Notes under the pieces: model-generated | What the model saw: only the letters and a program-made list of their open reading frames with translations | Databases searched by the model: none | Told to the model about the DNA's origin: nothing | Part shown: positions 34,816 to 44,100 of the stretch, piece after piece | Position numbering within the stretch: position 1 is the stretch's first letter | Layout: each line of letters opens with the position of its first letter | NCBI RefSeq assembly: GCF_019679455.1 | Contig: NZ_JAIEZQ010000002.1 | Span: 1,178,001-1,242,000, forward strand | DNA from: Nocardioides jiangsuensis | GTDB taxonomy: Bacteria > Actinomycetota > Actinomycetes > Propionibacteriales > Nocardioidaceae | Reading direction: 5' to 3' | Length of the DNA: 64,000 bases | Program-made: the position numbers and the translations under genes

Positions 34816-35711
34816 GTACGACGATGCGCGAGGCCACCCGACCCGACGCGGCCGTCGCCACGTCGACCGCCCCGGGTCGACGCTCCCGCTTCGTGGCGAG
34901 CGGCGGACCGACGTACCTGCTGCTCGTCGTCCTGGCGCTGATCTACATCCTGCCGTTCCTGATCCAGATCTCGACGTCGTTCAAGACCGAGCCCGAGGCC
35001 GCGGTGAACCCGATCGGGCTGATCCCGGAGAACTGGACGACGGCGGCATACGAGCGGTTGTTCCGCTTCTCCGACTATGTGCAGTGGGGGACGAACTCGA
35101 TCATCGTGACGACGGTCGTCACCGCCGGGCGGGTGTTCTTCGACTCGCTGGCCGGCTACGCGTTGGCGCGGATCCCGTTCCGGGGACGCGGCGTCGTCTT
35201 CGCGCTGCTGATCGCGGTGATGGCGGTGCCGGGCGTCGTACTGCTGATCCCGAAGTTCTTGGTGATCAACCAGCTCGGCATCTACGACTCCTACACGGGC
35301 ATGATCGTGCCGCTGCTCGCGGACGCGGCCGGGGTGTTCATCATGAAGAACTTCTTCGAGTCGATCCCGGTCAGCGTCGAGGAGCAGGCCCGCATCGACG
35401 GCGCCGGCACCTTCCGCATCTTCTGGTCGATCGTGCTGCCGATGGCGGCGCCGGCGGTGATGACGATCGTCATCCTGTCGTTCCAGGGGTCGTGGAACGA
35501 GCTGAACCACTTCATCGTCGCGACCCAGGACCCCGACCTGACCGTGCTCACCAAGGGGGTGGCACAGCTGGCGTCCGGACAGCTCAGCCAGGGCACGCAG
35601 TACCCGCTCAAGCTTGCGGCGGCCGTGCTGATGACGATCCCGGTCGCGGTGGTGTTCTTCGTGTTCCAGAAGCGGATCATGAACGCGAGCGCGGGGGCGT
35701 TGAAGGAGTAG
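34812..35711 (+). CDS. Sugar ABC permease, MalG type
   Basis: 299 residues from the ATG overlapping the previous stop, with GAGGGGGAG just upstream. Six helices; the EAA loop is VEEQARIDGAGTFRIFWSIVLP. The N-terminal 30 residues are polar and cytoplasmic. It pairs with the MalF-type permease. The cluster ends here without an ATPase or a hydrolase; 35712-35861 holds only the next gene's control region. Confidence 0.88.
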   Translation: MSTTMREATRPDAAVATSTAPGRRSRFVASGGPTYLLLVVLALIYILPFLIQISTSFKTEPEAAVNPIGLIPENWTTAAYERLFRFSDYVQWGTNSIIVTTVVTAGRVFFDSLAGYALARIPFRGRGVVFALLIAVMAVPGVVLLIPKFLVINQLGIYDSYTGMIVPLLADAAGVFIMKNFFESIPVSVEEQARIDGAGTFRIFWSIVLPMAAPAVMTIVILSFQGSWNELNHFIVATQDPDLTVLTKGVAQLASGQLSQGTQYPLKLAAAVLMTIPVAVVFFVFQKRIMNASAGALKE

Positions 35712-35813
35712 CTTCACCGTCCGTTGCCCGTGCGTCGCCGCCGGCGCTCGATGTCGCGCGGAAACTGGCCGGAAATCGTCCCCAGAAAACGGGGGCGGGT
35801 GCATCTGCACCGT

Positions 35814-35829
35814 TCGAACGTCCGTTCTG
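35814..35829 (+). promoter_or_regulatory. LexA (SOS) box-like site upstream of the HNH gene
   Basis: TCGAAC, GTCC, GTTCTG: 10 of 12 positions match the actinobacterial SOS box TCGAAC-N4-GTTCGA. It lies 32 bases upstream of the ATG at 35862. Several mycobacterial 13E12-family genes are known to be LexA-regulated, so the site is plausible. A 10-bp palindrome CGTTCGAACG (35811-35820) overlaps it. Confidence 0.5.
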
Positions 35830-35861
35830 CGGCGTTGACTCTGCGCTCCTAGCGTGGAGGC

Positions 35862-37166
35862 ATGACCACGGTGATCGCACCTCCGCCGCCCGTCGGGCAA
35901 CCACCCGCTGGGCCGCCCCCGGCCGGGCACGCGGTGGTGCGGTTCGCCGCCTCGCTCTCGGGCGCGTTGGACCGGCTCGCGCAGGTCCCGACCTGGTCGA
36001 TGACGCCGGCGGAGCAGCGGGAGGCGCTGGTGGAGCTGCGCCGGCAGCGCGCGCGGCTCGAGGAGCTGGAGCTGCGGGTGCTGGTGCAGGCCGACCGGGA
36101 CAACATCGGTGCGGACTCCGGCGCGGTCAGCACCCCTGCGTGGCTGGCGCATGCGACCAGGACCACCGGGGCGAGCTGTCACCGCGACCTGCACCTCGCG
36201 AGGAAGCTCGACGACCGGTTCACCGCGACGCGGGCGGCACTGGCGTCCGGGATCATCGACGCCAAGAAGGCGGGCATCATCACCGCCGCGGTCGAGTCCC
36301 TGACCACGGAGTACGACGACCTGCCGCCCGGAACGCATGAGGTCGCCGAGGCACACATGATCGAGCTGGCGACCCGCTTCGACGCTCCCACCCTGAGGCA
36401 GATGGGCAAGCGGCTCTTCGAGGTCGTGTGTCCAGAGGCAGCCGACGCTGCCGAGGGCAGGAAACTGGAGAAAGAAGAGGTCAAGGCCCGTGCGCTCGCG
36501 CACTTCTCGGTCCGCGACCACGGCGACGGCACCAGCGAGGGAAGGTTCAGGCTGCCCACGCTGCACGCACAGCTGCTGAAGAAGGCGTTGGAGTCGCTCA
36601 CCAGTCCGCGCCGGGTCGGCGACGGGCGCCTCGACCCGGCCACCGGGAAGACGCTCCCGCACGGCACCGTGCTCGGCCACGGCCTCATGGAGCTGCTCGA
36701 GGACCACCTGAGCGACATGCCGAGCGTGAACGGGTCGCCGTTCACGCTCGTGGTCACGATCGGGATCGACGCGCTGATGTCGGGAATCGGCGTGGCCGCC
36801 CTGGACACGGGGCACCGGATCTCGGCCGGCGAGGCGCGTCGGCTCGCCTGCAAGTCCGGCATCATCCCGATGGTGCTCGGGGCCGACTCGGCCGCGCTGG
36901 ACGTCGGCCGCGAGCAGCGGCTGTTCGACCGCTACCAGAAGATCGCGATCAACCATCGCTACCACGGCTGCGCCGCACACAACTGCGACAGGCCGCAGGC
37001 GTGGATGGAGTACCACCACGAGGACCCCTGGCACCTCGGCGGCAGCACCGACGCCAAGAAGGGCATCTCGTTCTGCCCGCCGCACCACCACATGGCCGAC
37101 CACCCCGAGTCCTGGGACATGATCCGTCACCCCGACGGCTCGGTACGGTTCCGCCGACGCCAATAG
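35862..37166 (+). CDS. DUF222/13E12-family HNH endonuclease-like protein
   Basis: 434 residues. After a Pro-rich start comes the helical DUF222 region (LDRLAQVPTWSMTPAEQREALVEL, split here by helix breaks), then a C-terminal HNH module: HRYHGCAAHNCDRPQAWMEYHHEDPW, cited in pieces as CAAHNCDRP, YHHEDPW and FCPPHHHMADH. Cys and His pairs suit a zinc-stabilised beta-beta-alpha nuclease fold. This family is multicopy in actinomycetes and of unclear function. The upstream LexA-like box suggests damage induction. Stand-alone gene. Confidence 0.85.
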   Translation: MTTVIAPPPPVGQPPAGPPPAGHAVVRFAASLSGALDRLAQVPTWSMTPAEQREALVELRRQRARLEELELRVLVQADRDNIGADSGAVSTPAWLAHATRTTGASCHRDLHLARKLDDRFTATRAALASGIIDAKKAGIITAAVESLTTEYDDLPPGTHEVAEAHMIELATRFDAPTLRQMGKRLFEVVCPEAADAAEGRKLEKEEVKARALAHFSVRDHGDGTSEGRFRLPTLHAQLLKKALESLTSPRRVGDGRLDPATGKTLPHGTVLGHGLMELLEDHLSDMPSVNGSPFTLVVTIGIDALMSGIGVAALDTGHRISAGEARRLACKSGIIPMVLGADSAALDVGREQRLFDRYQKIAINHRYHGCAAHNCDRPQAWMEYHHEDPWHLGGSTDAKKGISFCPPHHHMADHPESWDMIRHPDGSVRFRRRQ

Positions 37167-37187
37167 GCCGGCGGCGGGCTCTGAGAA

Positions 37188-37691
37188 ATGCCTGGCAGAC
37201 TCGGCGTCGTGGAGCTCACCGAGACCGACCTGACCCACCTGCGACGGTGCATCGAGCTGGCCCGCGAGGCGCTCGAGGACGGCGACGAGCCGTTCGGATC
37301 CGTGCTGGTCGACGTGACCGGCGCCGTCCGCTTCGAGGACCGCAACCGGGTCAAAGGTGGCGACGAGACCCGACACCCCGAGTTCGCGATCGCGCGCTGG
37401 TCGGCCGACCACCTGACGCCCGAAGAGCGCCGCGATGCCACGGTGTACACGTCGGGCGAGCACTGTCCCATGTGTGCTGCGGCGCACGGCTGGATGGGCC
37501 TCGGGCGCATCGTGTACGTCGCGTCGTCCGCGCAGCTGGCGTCGTGGCTGGAGGAATGGGGGGTGCCGGCCGGCCCGGTAGCGACCCTGCCCATCACGGA
37601 CCTCGTGCCCGGCGCCGTCGTGCAGGGTCCGGTGGACGAACTGGTCGAGGAGATCAAGGAGCTGCAGCGTCAGCGGTTCGCGCGTCGGTGA
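37188..37691 (+). CDS. Nucleoside deaminase-like protein (CMP/dCMP deaminase fold)
   Basis: 167 residues. Zinc motifs are RHPEFAIAR (His and Glu) and SGEHCPMCAAAHGWMGLGRIVY (two Cys). The C-terminal region (AGPVATLPITDLVPGAVV, then a Glu/Lys helix) suits the guanine/nucleoside deaminase subgroup rather than the tRNA A34 deaminase. It would deaminate a free base or nucleoside in the cytoplasm. Start at ATG 37188 is chosen; the GTG at 37209 is possible. It is not linked to the cytosine deaminase upstream. Confidence 0.72.
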   Translation: MPGRLGVVELTETDLTHLRRCIELAREALEDGDEPFGSVLVDVTGAVRFEDRNRVKGGDETRHPEFAIARWSADHLTPEERRDATVYTSGEHCPMCAAAHGWMGLGRIVYVASSAQLASWLEEWGVPAGPVATLPITDLVPGAVVQGPVDELVEEIKELQRQRFARR

Positions 37692-37742
37692 GCCTGCGCG
37701 TGCCTCCTCGAGGTGTCGGCACGACGTGACATCCTGCAGACC

Positions 37743-40700
37743 GTGACCTTGCGGATCCATCGTGCCGAGCGCACCGACCTCCTCGCCGACGGTCTGGGCG
37801 ACCTGCTCGCGACGCCGCTCGACGACCCGTTCGCCGAGGAGCTCGTCGTCGTGCCCGCACGGGGCGTGGAGCGCTGGCTCACGCAGCGGCTCTCGCACCG
37901 GCTCGGGGTCGGCGCGCGCGGCGGTGACGGGGTGTGCGCCGGGGTCCGGTTCCTGAGCCCGCACTCGCTGGTGGCGATGCTGCTCGGCAAGGATCGCGAC
38001 GACGCCTGGGACCCCGACCGGATGGTCTGGCCGCTGCTCGAGGTCATCGACGAGGCGATGGGAGAGCCCTGGTGTGCGACGCTCTCGGCGCACCTCGGGT
38101 TCGGCGTGAACGGCGACGAGGGCGAGCTTCGGCGCAGCCGCCGCTACTCCGTTGCCCGTCGCATCGCCGGGCTCTTCGCGTCGTACGCCGTCCAGCGGCC
38201 CCGGCTGGTCACCGACTGGCGCGAGGGCCAGGACCTCGACGGCGCCGGAAACAAGCTCGACGACGACCTCCTGTGGCAGGCCGAGCTGTGGCGCCGCCTC
38301 GTGAAGCGGGTGGGTGAGCTGCCGCCCGACATCCGTCACACCGAGACGCTGGAGCGGCTGCGCAGTGGTGGTGACGGCCTCGACCTGCCGCCCCGGCTGT
38401 CGCTCTTCGGGCACACCCGTCTGTCGGTCACCGAGGTGGAGCTGCTCGGCGCGCTCGGGGAGCTGCGCGACGTGCACCTGTGGCTCCCCCAGGTCTCCGG
38501 ATCCCTGTGGGACGACCTTGCCGGTCGTGCGGCGTCCGGGCCGGTGCCACGCGAGGAGGACACGGCCGGGGGGCTCGTCCGGCATCCGCTGCTCGGGTCG
38601 CTCGGACGGGACGCACGCGAGCTGCAGCGGACGCTGTCGGTGGTCTCGACAGGCTCGACCAGCGGAGGGGACACCCCGCTGCCGCCGGCCGGTGACCATG
38701 CCGACACGCTGCTCGGCTGGCTGCAGCACGACTTGCGGGCCAACACCGAGCCGGGTGCGGCCACGCGGGAGGCACGGGCTCTCCGGGACGGGGACCGGTC
38801 GGTGCAGGTGCACGCGTGCCACGGCGCGGCACGTCAGGTCGACGTACTCCGCGAGGTGCTGGTCGGTCTGCTCGCGGACGACCCGACCCTGGAGCCTCGC
38901 GACATCCTGGTGATGTGCCCGGACATCGAGGCGTACGCGCCTCTGGTGCACGCAGGGTTCGGGCTGGCCGACGTCACCGGCACGGGGGAGGGACATCCGG
39001 CGCACCGGCTGCGGGTGCGCCTCGCCGACCGGGCCCCGTCGAGCACCAACCCCCTGCTCAGCCTGGCCGCCGTCCTCGTCGAGCTTGCGGGCGGCCGGGT
39101 GACCGCGACGGAGGTGCTCGACCTGGCCTCGGCGGACCCGGTGCGGCGACGGTTCGGCTTCAGCGACGACGACCTCGCCCAGCTCGCGATGTGGGTCGAC
39201 CAGGCGGGCATCCGTTGGGGGCTCGACGCGAGCCACCGCGGCTCCTACGGCCTCGACCTGGCCGACAACACCTGGTGGTCCGGCCTCGGACGCATCCTGC
39301 TCGGCGTCGCGATGGCCGAGGACGAGCTGCGCTTCGTCGACGCGACCCTGCCGGTCGACGACGTCTCGAGTGGCGACATCGACCTAGTCGGCCGCTTCAG
39401 CGAGTACGTCGACCGCCTCCACGCGTTCGTCCGGGCCGCCGAGTCCGCATCGACGATCACCGAGTGGACCACCGCACTCGCGACGGCGGTGGGGCAGGTG
39501 GCGGCGGTGACGCCACGCGACGCCTGGCAGACGGCGCAGTTCGACCGGGAGCTCGCCCGGATGCACGACTCCGCGGGCGGGGTGTCGACGAGCTCGACCA
39601 GCGGGGTCGCGACCAGCGGGGGCGGCAGCACGCCGCTGCTCCTCGCCGACGTGCGCAACCTCCTGGCCCACCGTCTCGGCGGCCGACCGACGCGGTCCAA
39701 CTTCCGCACCGGCACCCTCACGGTGTGCACCATGGTGCCCATGCGCTCGGTGCCGCACCGGGTGGTGTGCCTCGTCGGTCTCGACGACGGAGTCTTCCCG
39801 CGCACCAGCTCCGCAGACGGCGACGACGTGCTCGCCCGCAACCCGGTGACGGGGGAGCGCGACATGCGCAGCGAGGACCGTCAGCTGTTCCTCGACGCGA
39901 TCCTCGCGGCCCGGGAGACGCTGGTCGTCACGTACACCGGCGCCAACGAGCACACCGGTGCCGTGCGGCCCCCGGCGGTGCCGCTCGGTGAGCTGCTCGA
40001 CGCCCTCGACGTGACCGCGGCGCAGCCGGTGCGCGATCACGTGCTGGTCAAGCACCCGCTGCAGCCGTTCGACGTACGCAACCTCGTCCCGGGCGAGCTG
40101 GCCTGCGCCGAGCCGTTCAGCTTCGACCGGGCGGCACTCGCCGGAGCGAAGGCCGCCCGCGAGCCGAGGGAACCCGTGGCCGCCCTCGTCCCCGGTCCGC
40201 TTCCCGCCCGGCCGGTCGGGGACGTCGCCCTGGAGGACCTGCAGGCGTTCTTCGCCCACCCGGTCCGCGCGTTCCTGCGCTCTCGCCTCGACGTCTCCTC
40301 GCCGTTGGAGGCGGAGGAGACCCGCGACGCGATCCCGATCAGCCTCGAGGGCCTGGAGAAGTGGCAGATCGGCGACCGGCTGCTGGCCGCCGTGCTCGGT
40401 GGCACGGACCCCGCCAGGAGCGTCCGGGCCGAGCGGTTGCGCGGTGTCCTCCCGCCCGGAGCGCTGGGGTCGCGCACGCTGCAGGAGGTGGAGGATCAGG
40501 TCCGCCCGCTCGTCGTGCAGGCCAACGGGCTGCGCCAGGGTGCGCCGCGGACCCTCGACGTGGACGTCGACCTCGGCGGCGGCAGGCGCCTCACCGGCAC
40601 CGTGTCGTCGGTCTTCGGCAACCGGATCGTGACCGTCACCTACTCACGGCTCGCCGCCAAGCACCGGCTCCGGTCCTGGATCGACCTGCTCGCGTTGAGC

Positions 40701-41165
40701 GCAGGCCGCCCCGACGAGAGCTGGACAGCGCACGCCCTCGGCCGCGGCCGCGCCGGCACCACCCGGGCGTTGACGGGTCCGCTCGACCATCGCGCCGAGG
40801 CCTGGCTGCGCGATCTCGTCGACATCTACGACCGGGGGATGCGCGAGCCCCTGCCGCTGCCCGTCAAGGCCGCGTGTGCCTATGCCGAGGCGAGCTTCAC
40901 CAAGCGTCGAGGCGCACACGTCGACCCGGTGTGGAAGGCCAACAAGGAATGGGAGACCGACCGGTTCTCTCCGACGGGCATCCCGGGGGAGGACGCCGAC
41001 CTGGCGCACGTCCAGGTGTTCGGCCAGGCGGCGCCGCTGGAGATGCTGATGACGCCGCCGCGTCCTGACGAGTCCTGGAACGACGAGCCGCACCGGCTCG
41101 GGCAGTACGCCTGGCGCCTGTGGCAGCCGCTGCTGGAAGGCGCGGAGAACGTGGGGGCGCTGTGA
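37743..41165 (+). CDS. recC: Exodeoxyribonuclease V subunit RecC (gamma)
   Basis: 1140 residues from the GTG at 37743; an in-frame GTG at 37713 would add 10. The N-terminus (LRIHRAERTDLLADGLGDLL, PFAEELVVVPARGVERWL) and the motif MVPMRSVPHRVVCLVGLDDG are characteristic of RecC, an inactivated SF1 helicase plus nuclease fold that reads Chi and holds RecB and RecD. Length is near that of other RecC proteins. The stop overlaps the recB start by 4 bases in the usual actinobacterial order recC-recB-recD. Confidence 0.92.
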   Translation: MTLRIHRAERTDLLADGLGDLLATPLDDPFAEELVVVPARGVERWLTQRLSHRLGVGARGGDGVCAGVRFLSPHSLVAMLLGKDRDDAWDPDRMVWPLLEVIDEAMGEPWCATLSAHLGFGVNGDEGELRRSRRYSVARRIAGLFASYAVQRPRLVTDWREGQDLDGAGNKLDDDLLWQAELWRRLVKRVGELPPDIRHTETLERLRSGGDGLDLPPRLSLFGHTRLSVTEVELLGALGELRDVHLWLPQVSGSLWDDLAGRAASGPVPREEDTAGGLVRHPLLGSLGRDARELQRTLSVVSTGSTSGGDTPLPPAGDHADTLLGWLQHDLRANTEPGAATREARALRDGDRSVQVHACHGAARQVDVLREVLVGLLADDPTLEPRDILVMCPDIEAYAPLVHAGFGLADVTGTGEGHPAHRLRVRLADRAPSSTNPLLSLAAVLVELAGGRVTATEVLDLASADPVRRRFGFSDDDLAQLAMWVDQAGIRWGLDASHRGSYGLDLADNTWWSGLGRILLGVAMAEDELRFVDATLPVDDVSSGDIDLVGRFSEYVDRLHAFVRAAESASTITEWTTALATAVGQVAAVTPRDAWQTAQFDRELARMHDSAGGVSTSSTSGVATSGGGSTPLLLADVRNLLAHRLGGRPTRSNFRTGTLTVCTMVPMRSVPHRVVCLVGLDDGVFPRTSSADGDDVLARNPVTGERDMRSEDRQLFLDAILAARETLVVTYTGANEHTGAVRPPAVPLGELLDALDVTAAQPVRDHVLVKHPLQPFDVRNLVPGELACAEPFSFDRAALAGAKAAREPREPVAALVPGPLPARPVGDVALEDLQAFFAHPVRAFLRSRLDVSSPLEAEETRDAIPISLEGLEKWQIGDRLLAAVLGGTDPARSVRAERLRGVLPPGALGSRTLQEVEDQVRPLVVQANGLRQGAPRTLDVDVDLGGGRRLTGTVSSVFGNRIVTVTYSRLAAKHRLRSWIDLLALSAGRPDESWTAHALGRGRAGTTRALTGPLDHRAEAWLRDLVDIYDRGMREPLPLPVKAACAYAEASFTKRRGAHVDPVWKANKEWETDRFSPTGIPGEDADLAHVQVFGQAAPLEMLMTPPRPDESWNDEPHRLGQYAWRLWQPLLEGAENVGAL

Positions 41166-44100
41166 ACGAGCAGACGAGCACGACGGCCGTCGAGCCCGAG
41201 GTCTTCGACATCTGCGACCCGCTGCCGACCGGCACCACCCTGCTCGAGGCCAGCGCCGGCACCGGCAAGACCTGGACGATCGCGGCGCTCGTGACGCGGT
41301 ACGTCGCTGAAGGCATCGCCACGCTCAAGCAGATGCTCGTGGTCACGTTCGGCCGGGCGGCGAGCCAGGAGCTCCGCGAGCGCGTGCGCGCCCAGCTCGT
41401 CGAGGCCGAGCACGCCCTGGCCCACCCGGACGCCGACCACAGCTCCAGCGACCTGGTCACGCTGCTGCTCGACACGACGCCGGAGGAGCGAGACCGACGC
41501 AGGCAGCGGCTGCGCGACGCCCTCGGCTCCTTCGACGCCGCCACCATCGCCACGACCCACCAGTTCTGCCACCTGGTGCTGCGCAGCCTCGGGGTCGCGG
41601 GCGACACCGACGCCAATGCCACGCTGGTGGAGGATCTCGACGACCTGCTCGAGGACGTGGTCGACGACCTCTACCTGCGCGCGTTCGCCGGCAGCGACGA
41701 CGACCCTCCGTTCACCCACCGGGAGGCGTTGAAGCTGGCCCGGAAAGCGGTCGGTGACCCGCAGGCCCGGCTCGAGCCGCGCGATGCCGACCCTCCGTTC
41801 ACCCACCGGGAGGCGTTGAAGCTGGCCCGGAAAGCGGTGGGGGACCCGCAGGCCCGGCTCGAGCCGCGCGATGCCGACCCGGAGACCCTCCCCGGCCGGA
41901 GGCTGGCGTTCGCCGCCGAGGCGCGGACCGAGCTCGACCGTCGCAAGCGCAGGCTGGGGGTGCTCAGCTACGACGACCTGCTGTCCCAGCTCGCCGACGC
42001 GCTCACCTCCGACGACGCACCCGCCCGGCAGCGGATGCGTCAGCGCTGGAGCGTGGTGCTCGTCGACGAGTTCCAGGACACGGACCCGGTGCAGTGGCAG
42101 GTGCTCGACCGGGCCTTCACCGGCCACTCCACGATGGTGCTGATCGGTGACCCGAAGCAGGCGATCTACGCCTTCCGCGGCGGTGACGTGACGACGTACC
42201 TCCAGGCCGCCGCCACCGCCACGACCCGCAAGACCCTCGGCACCAACTGGCGCTCCGACGCGGCCCTCGTGGACTCGCTGCAGGTGATGCTGCGCGGCGC
42301 CGCGCTCGGCGACGACCGGATCGTCGTGCGCGACGTCGGCGCGTCGCACCAGGGTTCGCGCCTGACCGGTGCCGGGGCGCCGTTCCGGCTCCGCGTGGTC
42401 AACCGCGAGGTGCTCGGCAGGCGTCCCAACGCCAAGCTCGGTGTCCCCGACATCCGCCCGCACGTATACGCCGACGTTGCCCGCGACATCAAACGGCTGC
42501 TCACCTCGGACGCACGGTTCGAGGGGCGTGCCCTGCAGCCGCGCGACGTCGCCGTGATCGCCTACAGGAACAACGACCTCCAGGAGGTGCAGCGCGCGCT
42601 CGCCGACATCGGCGTGCCTGCGGTGGTCGCCGGCAGCGGCAGCGTCTTCGCGACCCCGGCCGCGACCGAGTGGCTGCAGCTGCTGGAGGCGCTCGAGCAG
42701 CCGCACCGGTCGTCCCGGGTCCGGTCCGCGGCGCTGACCCGGTTCGTCGGGCACTCCGCGGCCGAGCTCGACGCCGGCGGCGACAGCCTGACCGACGAGG
42801 TCGCAGACCTCCTCCGCGACTGGGCCGAGCTGTTCGCGAGCCGGGGCGTGGCCGCGGTGCTCGAGGCAGCCGCGGCGCGCGGACTGACCGCACGAGTCCT
42901 CTCGCGGGTCGACGGCGAACGGTTGCTCACCGACCTCCGCCACGTCGGACAGTCCTTGCACCAGGTCGCCACGGAGGAGCGGCTGGGTCTGGTCGCGACA
43001 CTGACCTGGCTGCGCGCGCAGATGGCCGACGACAAGGTCGAGGTGGCCAGCGACCGGACCCGCCGGCTCGACAGCGACGCCGCCGCGGTGCAGCTGGTCA
43101 CCATCCACGGCAGCAAGGGCCTCGAGTACCCGGTCGTCTACCTGCCCACGCTGTGGGACCGCTTCCCGCAGAAGCCGGACGTGCCGTTGTTCCACTCGGC
43201 GGAGGGAGACGACCGCGGCCGGCGGTGCATCGACGTCGGGGCGGGGGGCCCGCGATGGTCGGGCAACGTGGCGCGGGCGATGGCCGAGGACGACGGCGAG
43301 TCCCTGCGGCTGCTGTACGTCGCGATGACGCGGGCGCGGTCCCAGGTCGTGGCCTGGTGGGCGCCTGCGCCGCGCAACACCCCGTGGTCGGCGCTGCAGC
43401 GGATGCTGTTCGGACGCCAGCCGGGCTGGGCGTCGGTGCCTCCGAGCCAGGATCTGCACGACGAGGCCGACGTCGCCAGGATCCTCAGCATCTGGCAGGG
43501 CCTCGGCGGGCCGTCGTGGGAGGAGGCCCGGTGGCCCCAGCTGCCCGAGGTGGCGCTCCCGGCCGACGAGCGTCCCCTGTCGGTGCGGACGTTCACCCGG
43601 TCGATCGACACGACCTGGCGTCGCACGTCGTACACCGCACTGAGCTCGGTGCCCACCGACTCCGAACCCTCACAGGCACCGGTCGGCAGCGAGCCCGAGG
43701 AGCGCCCGAAGGATGACGAGCCCGACCTGAGCACCCTCCTGGAGAGCGCGTCTCCGGCTCCCGCGGAACCGTCTCCGGACGCGGTGGCATCCCCGATGGG
43801 AGGGCTGCCGGTGGGGGCGACGTTCGGCTCGCTGGTGCACGCCGTCCTGGAGCACGCCGACCCCGAGGCCGACGACTTCCGGGCAGAGCTGCTCGCGCAC
43901 ATCGAGGAGCAGCTCGTGCGGTGGCCGGTCGCCCTCGACCCCGACGAGCTCGCCGACGCCCTGGTCCAGGTGTGCGACAGCCCGCTCGGGCCGCTGTCGG
44001 GCGACACCGCGTTGCGCAAGATCCCGCTGCGCGACCGACTGCGCGAGATGGAGTTCGAGCTCCCGTTGTCCGGGGGCGACGTGCGCGACTACCCGACCGC

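Noticed and set aside
34584-39236. 1550-codon open frame on the minus strand
   Set aside because: It runs antisense through two permease genes, the HNH gene, the deaminase and recC; its translation is Arg/His/Val-rich without domains. Such frames are a by-product of high GC3.
40880-43459. 859-codon minus-strand open frame
   Set aside because: Antisense to recC and recB, which carry clear helicase motifs; no recognisable domain.
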